Below are positions 33,962 to 40,678 of a DNA stretch of 47,492 nucleotides, piece after piece. The notes beneath the pieces were generated by a model, which saw nothing but the letters and a program-made list of their open reading frames with translations, had not been told where the DNA came from and made no database searches. Where the stretch lies: assembly GCA_022824145.1 (NCBI GenBank), contig JAJEAY010000220.1, positions 1 to 47,492 on the forward strand, in the 5' to 3' direction. Source of the DNA: Rhodobacter sp. Its GTDB lineage: Bacteria; Pseudomonadota; Alphaproteobacteria; Rhodobacterales; Rhodobacteraceae. Position numbers and translations under genes: made by a program. Position 1 is the stretch's first letter. Every line of letters starts with the position of its first letter.

Positions 33962-34132
33962 ATGAACGCTCAGACCCTTGAGACCGGCCGGACGGATTCC
34001 GGCACTGCCGGAATCGCTTTAGCAGTCCTTGCCGGCATCTTTTTGTTGGTCGTTTCCGGTTTCGCGCAGGCGACTGTGCTGCATGACGCCGCTCATGATC
34101 AGCGCCATGCGATGGCATTTCCCTGTCACTGA
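33962..34132 (+). CDS. cbtB: cobalt transporter subunit CbtB
   Basis: A 56-residue protein with one transmembrane helix (GIALAVLAGIFLLVVSGFAQATVL) and the C-terminal metal motif HDAAHDQRHAMAFPCH, the CbtB signature (His residues plus a Cys-His end). It is the small partner of CbtA in a predicted B12-regulated cobalt uptake system. It lies directly downstream of the cobalamin riboswitch with a strong GAGGAG ribosome site, and cbtA begins three bases after its stop. Confidence 0.93.
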   Translation: MNAQTLETGRTDSGTAGIALAVLAGIFLLVVSGFAQATVLHDAAHDQRHAMAFPCH

Positions 34133-34135
34133 CAA

Positions 34136-34831
34136 ATGGTCCGACATCTGCTGGTCTGCGCCGCGCTCGCTGGAGCTGCGGCCGGACTTATCGCTGCCGC
34201 GCTGCAGCTGACCTTTGTCGTTCCCGCCCTTCTGGAGGGGGAACTGTTCGAGTCCGGTGAGCGCCTGCACTTCGTTTCCGACGGAACGCCGCAAAGCGTG
34301 CGGGAGGCGCCAGGTCTTGAAGGCGATCTGTCAAGGCATGGAATGACGGTGGCCTTCAACCTCGTGACTTACCTGGGATACGGCCTGATTCTTTCTGGAG
34401 CTATGGCGCTCGCGGAACGGTACGGCCGTGCCGCAACCGCTCGTGCAGGCCTTGTCTGGGGCGTCACCGGCTTCATCGCGGTCCAGTTGGCGCCCGCCAT
34501 CGGGCTGCCCCCTGAACTGCCGGGCACTCCGGCGTCAGAGGTAGGCCCGCGGCAGGCATGGTGGCTGTTTACGGTAGCAAGCTCGGCGGCTGGCCTCGGG
34601 CTCATCGCGTTCACCCGCGGCGCCATTCCGTTTGCAGGCGTTGCCCTTCTGCTGCTTCCCCATCTGGTCGGCGCACCGCACCTTGATACTTACTGGGGAG
34701 TCGCACCGCCGGAACTGGCTGCGCATTTCGTCACTCTCAGCCTAGGAGCGGCGCTTGTGGGCTGGGCGTCGCTCGGGTTTTTCTGTGGGTGGTTCTGGGA
34801 GCGCCGCCACGCCCCCCCTGATTCCGCCTGA
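34136..34831 (+). CDS. cbtA: cobalt transporter subunit CbtA
   Basis: A 231-residue membrane protein with about five to six helices. The first (LLVCAALAGAAAGLIAAALQLTFVVPALL) carries the family's QxxxVxPxLxxxE pattern. Later ones include NLVTYLGYGLILSGAMALAERYG, GLVWGVTGFIAVQLAPAIGLPPELPGTP and GLGLIAFTRGAIPFAGVALLLLPHLVGAP. Conserved histidines and acidic residues (E in the first helix, PHLVGAPHLD) probably line a cobalt path. Function in cobalt import is known from regulon analysis of the family, here backed by the riboswitch. cobW follows after a 74-base gap with no gene. Confidence 0.92.
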   Translation: MVRHLLVCAALAGAAAGLIAAALQLTFVVPALLEGELFESGERLHFVSDGTPQSVREAPGLEGDLSRHGMTVAFNLVTYLGYGLILSGAMALAERYGRAATARAGLVWGVTGFIAVQLAPAIGLPPELPGTPASEVGPRQAWWLFTVASSAAGLGLIAFTRGAIPFAGVALLLLPHLVGAPHLDTYWGVAPPELAAHFVTLSLGAALVGWASLGFFCGWFWERRHAPPDSA

Positions 34832-34905
34832 CCTTCATGGCGCTTGCAGCCGTGGACACATTTCGGCCCTGACGGACGCGCTGCCCCTCAACAACGAGGT
34901 TTCAG

Positions 34906-35952
34906 ATGCCTGCGAAGATTCCGACCACTGTCATTACCGGATTTCTGGGATCCGGAAAGACCACGCTGATCCGGCACCTCCTTCAGAATGCGGACGGCCG
35001 CCGTATCGCGCTTGTCATCAACGAGTTCGGTGAACTGGGCGTTGACGGTGAACTGCTGAAGCACTGTGGAGACGACGCCTGTGCCGAAGGCGATGTTCTG
35101 GAACTCAGCAACGGCTGCATCTGCTGTACCGTAGCCGAGGATTTCCTTCCTGCCATGCGGGTGCTTGTCGAACGGGACAAACCACCCGATCATATTGTGA
35201 TCGAGACTTCAGGTCTTGCATTGCCGCAGCCATTGGTCCGTGCATTCAACTGGCCGGAAATCTCAACGAAGGTTACGGTCGACGGCGTGGTCACTGTGGT
35301 CGACGGCCATGCGGTTTCGGAGGGAAGGTTTGCCCACAGCGTCTCCGCCGTCGAAGCACAAAGGCGGGCGGATGACGGTCTTGACCATGAAACGCCGATC
35401 TCAGAACTCTTCGAGGATCAGGTGGCCTGTGCGGATATGATCGTTATCAACAAGACAGATCTCCTGAGCGAAGATGAATCGGACGCACTCGCCGCAAGGC
35501 TGGAGAGTGGGAGCCGTGACGGTGTGCATGTTGTCCGGACGTCAATGGGCGCGCTGCCGGTCGACGTGCTGCTTGGTCGCGGACAGGCGGCAGAGCACGA
35601 TGTTGCCGCACGGCATGAGATGCATCATGACCACCATGACGATAACGGCCATGATGACCATGATCACGACGAATTCGAAAGCTTCATCGTCACGCGGCCC
35701 GAAATCGAGGATCCCAAGGCGTTTGCCGCATCCGTCGCCGAAGTCATCCGCACCCACGACATACTTCGTCTGAAAGGGTTCGCGGCGGTGACGGGCAAGC
35801 CGATGCGCCTGAACCTTCAGGCCGTTGGACCTAGAGTGGAGACCTACTTCGACCGCCAGCTCGGCCGCAACGAGCCCCGTGAGGCCCGCTTGGTGGTCAT
35901 CGGCCAATCCGGCCTTGACCGCGCAGCCATCACTGCGGCTTTGACAGCATGA
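34906..35952 (+). CDS. cobW: CobW-family GTPase, metallochaperone for cobalt
   Basis: A 348-residue P-loop GTPase. Walker A is GFLGSGKTTLI, the switch/metal motif is NGCICCTVAEDF with CxCC cysteines, and the guanine-specificity motif is INKTDLL. The C-terminal CobW domain (SFIVTRPEIEDPKAFAASVAEV, LRLKGFAAVTGKPMRLNLQAVGPRVETYF) follows. A histidine-rich spacer HHDHHDDNGHDDHDHDE lies between the domains and likely binds Co2+. The protein is thought to deliver cobalt to the late cobaltochelatase CobNST. GAGG precedes the ATG, and the stop overlaps the GNAT gene (ATGA). cobN, often adjacent in alphaproteobacteria, is 4.7 kb away. Confidence 0.95.
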   Translation: MPAKIPTTVITGFLGSGKTTLIRHLLQNADGRRIALVINEFGELGVDGELLKHCGDDACAEGDVLELSNGCICCTVAEDFLPAMRVLVERDKPPDHIVIETSGLALPQPLVRAFNWPEISTKVTVDGVVTVVDGHAVSEGRFAHSVSAVEAQRRADDGLDHETPISELFEDQVACADMIVINKTDLLSEDESDALAARLESGSRDGVHVVRTSMGALPVDVLLGRGQAAEHDVAARHEMHHDHHDDNGHDDHDHDEFESFIVTRPEIEDPKAFAASVAEVIRTHDILRLKGFAAVTGKPMRLNLQAVGPRVETYFDRQLGRNEPREARLVVIGQSGLDRAAITAALTA

Positions 35953-36410
35953 TTTCCGTTACAAGGGGCGACCCGCGTGGTCCGGAAGCCACTGCTCTTC
36001 TTCGGGAGAGCCATGCATTGCTGGAGAGGCTATTTCCTGCGGAAGCGAACCATCACCTCTCAATCGACGGCCTATGTACTCCGGATGTCGCCTTCTTCAC
36101 TGCCAGCAGTGACGAGGCGGTCATTGGTATCGGCGCCCTTGCCGACGGGGGAACGCATGGTGAGATAAAGTCGGTCTTCGTCGCTCCTCATGCCCGCAAT
36201 TCGGGAGCTGGCGCGGCCATTCTTGCCGCGATCGAGGCTGAGGCGCTTATGCAGTCCCTCTCCTGCCTGTGCCTTGAAACCGGCACCGGCCTTGATGCGG
36301 CGATCCGCCTGTACAGACGTGCCGGCTTCTGCATCAGGGGGCCGTTCGGCAGCTATAGGGACGATCCGTTAAGCATATTCATGGAAAAATCTCTCGCTCA
36401 CCGCCACTGA
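35949..36410 (+). CDS. GNAT-family N-acetyltransferase coupled to cobW
   Basis: A 153-residue GNAT fold enzyme: GEIKSVFVAPHARNSGAGAAILAAIEAEA contains the acetyl-CoA loop (V-x-x-x-x-R-x-x-G-x-A, with RNSGAGAA), and LETGTGLDAAIRLYRRAGFCIRGPFGSY is the C-terminal motif B. The ATG overlaps the cobW stop, so it is translationally coupled to a cobalt chaperone under riboswitch control. I do not know its acceptor; it may modify a corrin intermediate, an aminopropanol-type precursor or a protein, or be a bystander. Confidence 0.85.
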   Translation: MISVTRGDPRGPEATALLRESHALLERLFPAEANHHLSIDGLCTPDVAFFTASSDEAVIGIGALADGGTHGEIKSVFVAPHARNSGAGAAILAAIEAEALMQSLSCLCLETGTGLDAAIRLYRRAGFCIRGPFGSYRDDPLSIFMEKSLAHRH

Positions 36411-37025
36411 ACCCGGCAGTGGATTCGGATCCTGCTGATCAAACTGATCTGTGACTTTGCTGCACTGGCCTGAAAGCATGTGCGGAAAAGCGATGTCGAT
36501 GCTACGGAAATATATAGCTGGCAATTCGGGACTGGTGCGACGTCATTCGATACCGGCCTCCTGAACAGCATGCACAGGAAGGTGGCGGCATTTTTTCGGC
36601 GCAATCGGAGAGGTGCCGGTCGGATGAGTGGCAACCGATATTGCGGCCGAGGCGGGGAGGTCTGCTGCGAGATAGGGAATCCCGGAATTGCTGCTGTGGG
36701 CTGGTCGGGATGGATCTCCTGCGCTCCTGCGCAATTGATTTGAGGTTGGGTCAGGGCCTCGCTTGAACTGAAACGCGGCACAGTAATTCACGGTTTTAGG
36801 TCGTTCAGGACAGACCTGCCCAACACGAACTTCTTTGGTTCGGATTCCGTCAGAGATCATGCAGCGAAAACAGAATCCTTCGTGGGTGCAGCGTTTGTCG
36901 ACGGCGGCACAGAAGCAGGGGGGCCTTGATACGCGAACGCACGGCCGACCAAGTTGACCGCGCCAAACGCCTCCTCGGATCAAGTTGCATTTGAACGCAC
37001 GTCGCGCGTGGGCTACTCAAGAACG
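36411..37025. other. gap between GNAT and the cyclotransferase-like gene
   Basis: About 615 bases without a supported gene. Open frames on both strands here (87 and 127 codons and others) have no good ribosome site or recognisable family. It begins the accessory stretch that separates cobW from cobN. I find no tRNA, attachment site or terminator. Confidence 0.4.
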
Positions 37026-37562
37026 ATGACGTTCATGTATTTCGCCTATGGCTCAAACATGTTGACCACGCGCCTGCGTGCCAGATGCGGCAGCGCTAAA
37101 TTCCATTCCAAGGCGCTCGTGTGCGGGTACAAGCTGGAGTTCACCAAGAAGAGCAGGGACGGATCGGGGAAGGCCACGTTGACGAAGTCCGAGTCGGTGG
37201 CCTGCACTCCCGGGGTCATCTTCAGGATAAGCGAAAGCCAAAGTGCAGAACTCGACAGGTTCGAGGGGGCTGGCAATGGCTACGACAGGGTAGCCGACTT
37301 TCAGATCGAAGCTCCTGACGGGCCAAGAACCGCGACCACATATCTGGCAACTGCAAGAGAGGATCTGCTTCCATACGATTGGTACCTTGCGTTGGTAATT
37401 GCTGGGGCAATGGAACACGGCCTTGGCGATTCGCACATCATGCATCTTCGGGCACAGAGCTGTCGCTCTGATCCGTGTGATTGCAGGGACGGGCGCAAGA
37501 AGGCAATCAAGGCGTTGCACGAGGCTGAACACTTCGACTACCGATCTCTATTGGGCGACTGA
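37026..37562 (+). CDS. gamma-glutamylcyclotransferase-like (AIG2/GGCT fold) protein
   Basis: A 178-residue protein with the GGCT signature: MTFMYFAYGSNMLTTRLRARCGSAKF carries the YGSN substrate loop, and DRFEGAGNGYDRVADFQI carries the catalytic-type glutamate. YLATAREDLLPYDWYLALVIAGA is the usual C-terminal helical region. Members cyclise gamma-glutamyl groups to 5-oxoproline or act on peptide-linked isopeptides. The frame is open 24 codons further upstream, but the first Met of the family-like sequence (MTFMYFAYGSN) is the likely start. The GC content and codon use are a little lower than the cob genes, fitting an accessory location. Confidence 0.85.
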   Translation: MTFMYFAYGSNMLTTRLRARCGSAKFHSKALVCGYKLEFTKKSRDGSGKATLTKSESVACTPGVIFRISESQSAELDRFEGAGNGYDRVADFQIEAPDGPRTATTYLATAREDLLPYDWYLALVIAGAMEHGLGDSHIMHLRAQSCRSDPCDCRDGRKKAIKALHEAEHFDYRSLLGD

Positions 37563-38617
37563 CCGTCCCTCTGAATGGCACTCTGCAGGCTCAAACCGAA
37601 CTGATGGAAGTGTTCCGGACGCTGCGTTCTGGAACGGTGTCAGGAAAGACGCTCTTTTTCCAGCGGGCCAATTGCACTGTGACTTGGTCGCAGCCAATGT
37701 GCGTTCGTTCTCACGGAATTCATGAAAAGCACCAGCTACGGTCCTGGATAATCCGATCCCGACTCCGCGATGAACCCAATCCGCTGCACATGCTGCTTCA
37801 GGCAAGGCAAACATGAACGAACCACGCTAACAACACTCGTGAACTTGTCCTTTAACCGATTGTACCGCGTTCCACGACGAGGCAGGGGCAACAGCAACCC
37901 TTTGAGCATTGCGTCACCCTAGGATTGCGGATCGGTCGCACCAGTCCGACCAAGGGAACCGCGCACCGGACTTGGCCAATCTCCCGCGACGTGCGAGGCT
38001 CTTCCGGTCGAGCCAGGGATCCCATGACTCCGGTTCCTCCTGAAACCTGTCGGAACAACACCCCGGAACCGGCTGAACCCTCGCTTAAGGCGGTGAGGTG
38101 CAGGGGAGGGGTGTGCGGAGGAATGGCAGGAGAGAGCTTTTCCTACCGCGCGACCGCAACCTTCCAAGGAGACGGCCATGAACGCATTCGCAGCCGCGCC
38201 CGAACCCTCGATGGCGCATTGGGCTTCTGCGAACGGTTTAACCGTAAGCTCGGACAGAACGGCTGGACCACGATGCGCAACGCTCTGCGGCCGCTGCTGC
38301 GCACGACGACACTAGCCAGAGCCGACTGGAAATCTCAATACGGACGGCTTTCAGGTCGAAGTTCACCAAGCCATGCAGATCCCGCCGCCGAACGTCTGCA
38401 GGACGGTCGTCTGAAGGCCCGCCGGCAATCCGCGCGAAACGCGGCCTAAACAGGTCCGGCGCTCACTCGCGGTGCCATTCGGATTTCCATACCGTTGTTT
38501 ACAAATGATATTTTGCACTGGATGTTGAAGATGAGCTAAGTAGCGGAGTTCGATTCCAGGTGCAGTCGCCCCGAAACAAACGGAATCAACTGTGCAGAAA
38601 GCGCTCCTCAAGGAAAA
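37563..38617. other. 1 kb poorly coding stretch with short candidate ORFs and a riboswitch-like fragment
   Basis: No gene of recognisable family. Two short frames have good ribosome sites: a 57-codon minus-strand frame (37852-38025, GGAGG ten bases upstream, C-terminal CSKGCCCPC) and a 45-codon plus-strand frame (38178-38315, AAGGAGA upstream, ending CATLCGRCCARRH). A 174-codon plus frame (37925-38449) overlaps both and looks like a shadow. Blocks resembling a cobalamin riboswitch lie at 37934-38019 (see findings). I cannot say what this stretch does. Confidence 0.35.
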
Positions 38618-38677
38618 ATGAGTGCTTTACTGGGGACCATCGGGCGCGTAGAGTATGCGCTGGAGGCGCGTAACGCA

Positions 38678-39481
38678 ATGAAAACAAAGAAAATAACCGT
38701 CGAGGCATCCCCGGATCACCCGGAGATCCTCGATGTTAGAGACGCCATGCAGCAAGTCATGGACTACTTCGAACTTCTTACGGATCGGGGACAGTCCAAC
38801 ATTGTCTGGAACCTTGTGTTCGCGAGCACAAGTTCCCCTTTCACTGCCGAGGGTGTGCCGGTTGACCTCCGAACGAACGCACCGGCTTATGGTCAGGTAC
38901 GGGACCACGTTGCAACGATCAGACGCGGATTTGCCCGTCTTCAGGAAGGCGAGCCGCTGGACGACGATTTCCCGGTGGAGAAACGTGAAGTCGCAAAACA
39001 GATTCTGAAACGAAACCTAAATGGTATTGGGCGCACAGCAATCGACTTCGGTGACGATGCTGTCTACGAAATTGGACCTCAACAGGCGGCGCGTTCTTTG
39101 GCCGTCATCAACGGCGAGGACGACGAAGAATACGATTATCTCTTCAGCACGTTCTCTCGGAAAGAGCTTGGTTCCATAGAAGGCAGAATCGTTGATTTGA
39201 GCACTGACTATGACGAACCTGCCATCAAGCTCAAGGAACATCGGAGCGGGCGCGAAATTCAGTGCAGAATTTCTGCTGAAGCACGAGATGAAATCGAGAA
39301 CAGCCTGACTGCTGGCGATGTGTGGACGCATAGACGGGCGCGTGTGAGAGGCATGATCAATTACGACCCCAACGGCAAGATAGTTCGCGTCTACGATGGT
39401 CGGATTGCATTCATTGAAACCAAGGAATCTGAAATCCGAGATTTTAGGGATCCTGATTTCACTGGTGGCTTGTCTGCTTAA
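38678..39481 (+). CDS. uncharacterised protein, first gene of a PIN-domain cassette
   Basis: I do not recognise the family. The chosen start gives MKTKKITVEASPDHPEILDVRDAMQQVMDYFELL (267 residues), with GGAGG 11 bases upstream; an earlier ATG (38618, preceded by AAGGA) would add 20 residues. The N-terminal two thirds are charged and probably helical. Residues from about 170 contain beta-rich sequence ELGSIEGRIVDLSTDYDEPAIKLKEHRSGREIQC, then a C-terminal strand-rich tail (GMINYDPNGKIVRVYDGRIAFIETKESE). No membrane helix or signal peptide. It is followed by a PIN-domain gene 32 bases later, so it may be an unusually large antitoxin or regulator, or a target-binding partner. Confidence 0.7.
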   Translation: MKTKKITVEASPDHPEILDVRDAMQQVMDYFELLTDRGQSNIVWNLVFASTSSPFTAEGVPVDLRTNAPAYGQVRDHVATIRRGFARLQEGEPLDDDFPVEKREVAKQILKRNLNGIGRTAIDFGDDAVYEIGPQQAARSLAVINGEDDEEYDYLFSTFSRKELGSIEGRIVDLSTDYDEPAIKLKEHRSGREIQCRISAEARDEIENSLTAGDVWTHRRARVRGMINYDPNGKIVRVYDGRIAFIETKESEIRDFRDPDFTGGLSA

Positions 39482-39512
39482 GAGTACATCGACAAACTAA
39501 GAGAAAACGAAC

Positions 39513-40013
39513 TTGGGTGAGGTGCCAAAATACTACTGGGACGCCTGCATCTGGATCGAACTGATTACCCAAGCAGACGCAGAACGGGTAGAGCGCTGCC
39601 GGCATGTGATTGAACTTGCCAAGCGCGGCAAGGCGGAGCTTTGGATGTCGGCGTTTACCTTGGCAGAGGTTTACAAAAAGAAATGCGATGTTGTCGCTGT
39701 GGGCATTCAGGAGGCTCAGGATCGTGCGTTTGAAGACTACATTGAGGCCGAATTTGTCAGGAAAATCAATGTTGACGTTGATGTGGGAAATCTAGCGAGG
39801 CGATTGCTTCGCCTGCATCCCGGCTTGGGAAAGCCGCAGGATGCAGTTCATGTTGCAAGCTGCCTTTTGGCCAACCTTGATGAACTCCATACATTTGACC
39901 GAAGCGACTTATTGAGGATTGATGGTGTTTTGCCAAGGCGTGACAAGGTCAGGCTGAAGATTTGTATGCCACCGGCGCCACCGGAACCGCAAATGTTCCC
40001 AGAAGATGACTGA
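39513..40013 (+). CDS. PIN-domain ribonuclease-like protein (possible toxin)
   Basis: A 166-residue protein of the PIN fold. The acidic set is visible: D in KYYWDACIWIELI, E in AFTLAEVYKKKC, D in GLGKPQDAVHVASCLL, and D in LHTFDRSDLL, which together bind Mg2+ in VapC-type nucleases. The C-terminus is proline-rich (KICMPPAPPEPQMFPEDD). Start is uncertain: the frame begins at TTG (39513), but a GTG at 39522 would also do. It lies 31 bases after the 267-residue unknown and overlaps a 43-codon frame at its 3' end. A toxin role is likely from the fold but the partner is not a classical VapB. Confidence 0.85.
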   Translation: MGEVPKYYWDACIWIELITQADAERVERCRHVIELAKRGKAELWMSAFTLAEVYKKKCDVVAVGIQEAQDRAFEDYIEAEFVRKINVDVDVGNLARRLLRLHPGLGKPQDAVHVASCLLANLDELHTFDRSDLLRIDGVLPRRDKVRLKICMPPAPPEPQMFPEDD

Positions 40014-40137
40014 AAAGAAAAATACCCGGCTCGACCGCTTCAAGAGAGCTGTCGGTGAAGTCGGGGGGTCGGAGACGATGAACATTGGTTTAATGAGAGA
40101 AGCTAAAGAAGCTGGCTTAGCAGCTACAGGACGATGA
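40006..40137 (+). CDS. small basic protein overlapping the PIN-domain gene (43 aa)
   Basis: The ATG lies inside the last codons of the PIN gene (eight-base overlap). It reads MTEKKNTRLDRFKRAVGEVG, then GSETMNIGLMREAKEAGLAATGR and a stop. It is basic, amphipathic and helical in appearance, with no cysteine. I do not recognise it. Coupling to the PIN gene suggests a third component of the cassette, although a chance frame is possible. Confidence 0.4.
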   Translation: MTEKKNTRLDRFKRAVGEVGGSETMNIGLMREAKEAGLAATGR

Positions 40138-40678
40138 CTCGGGTGACTGAGCCGAACCGTCACGCTCAGTCGTGATCACCAAAAAGGCGGGATTGCATTC
40201 AAGATCCCGGATCGAGATGCCGGGACCGTTAGGGCAAGTGCGGTGCGAGAATGTGCGCACGGACGGGTGCATGTGGAAAAAGCACCAATCGCAGGGAAGT
40301 CTCCTTTGTCTCCTGACAGTTTGACCGCGCTATGCATTCCAACCTGCTGACGTCGGCCGAACGTATAATGGATCCGTGCCCAAATTATTGAAGTATGGCC
40401 ATTTCGTGAACCAGGTTTCGGCGACAGCGGCAGTCGATGATCTCAATGACTGTGGTCCCGGTTTAGCAGGTGCTTCGAAAAGCCCATTTTTTTTTGACGG
40501 AGCCGTGAATTTTCAAGCCTGCCTTCTGCATACCAGTTGAAGGCGTCGTTGTGGCGCAATCCGGCCAATGGATGAAATGCTTGTTGAAATGACACTCGAT
40601 GAGGGACAAGGGGTTTCTGGAATGATCGGACCAGAATTACAGCTATGACGGTTCCCGGAACAAAGTAGATCGACGCCT
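40138..40678. other. intergenic stretch upstream of cobN with a run of small hairpins
   Basis: No supported gene. Perfect stems lie at 40160-40175 (TCACG/CGTGA), 40205-40225 (TCCCGG/CCGGGA), 40243-40260 (GTGCG/CGCAC) and 40266-40286 (GGTGC/GCACC). I find no cobalamin riboswitch blocks upstream of cobN, so it is not obviously B12-controlled here. A weak terminator-like element is listed separately. Confidence 0.4.
40472..40495 (+). terminator. weak intrinsic terminator candidate
   Basis: A short stem GCTT-CGAA-AAGC (40472-40483) is followed after three bases by nine consecutive T (40487-40495). The stem is only 4 bp, so efficiency is doubtful. It may end transcription from the PIN cassette before cobN. 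Confidence 0.3.

Noticed and set aside
33490-33963. 157-codon minus-strand open frame over the riboswitch
   Set aside because: The region is explained by the cobalamin riboswitch on the plus strand; no protein family resembles the frame.
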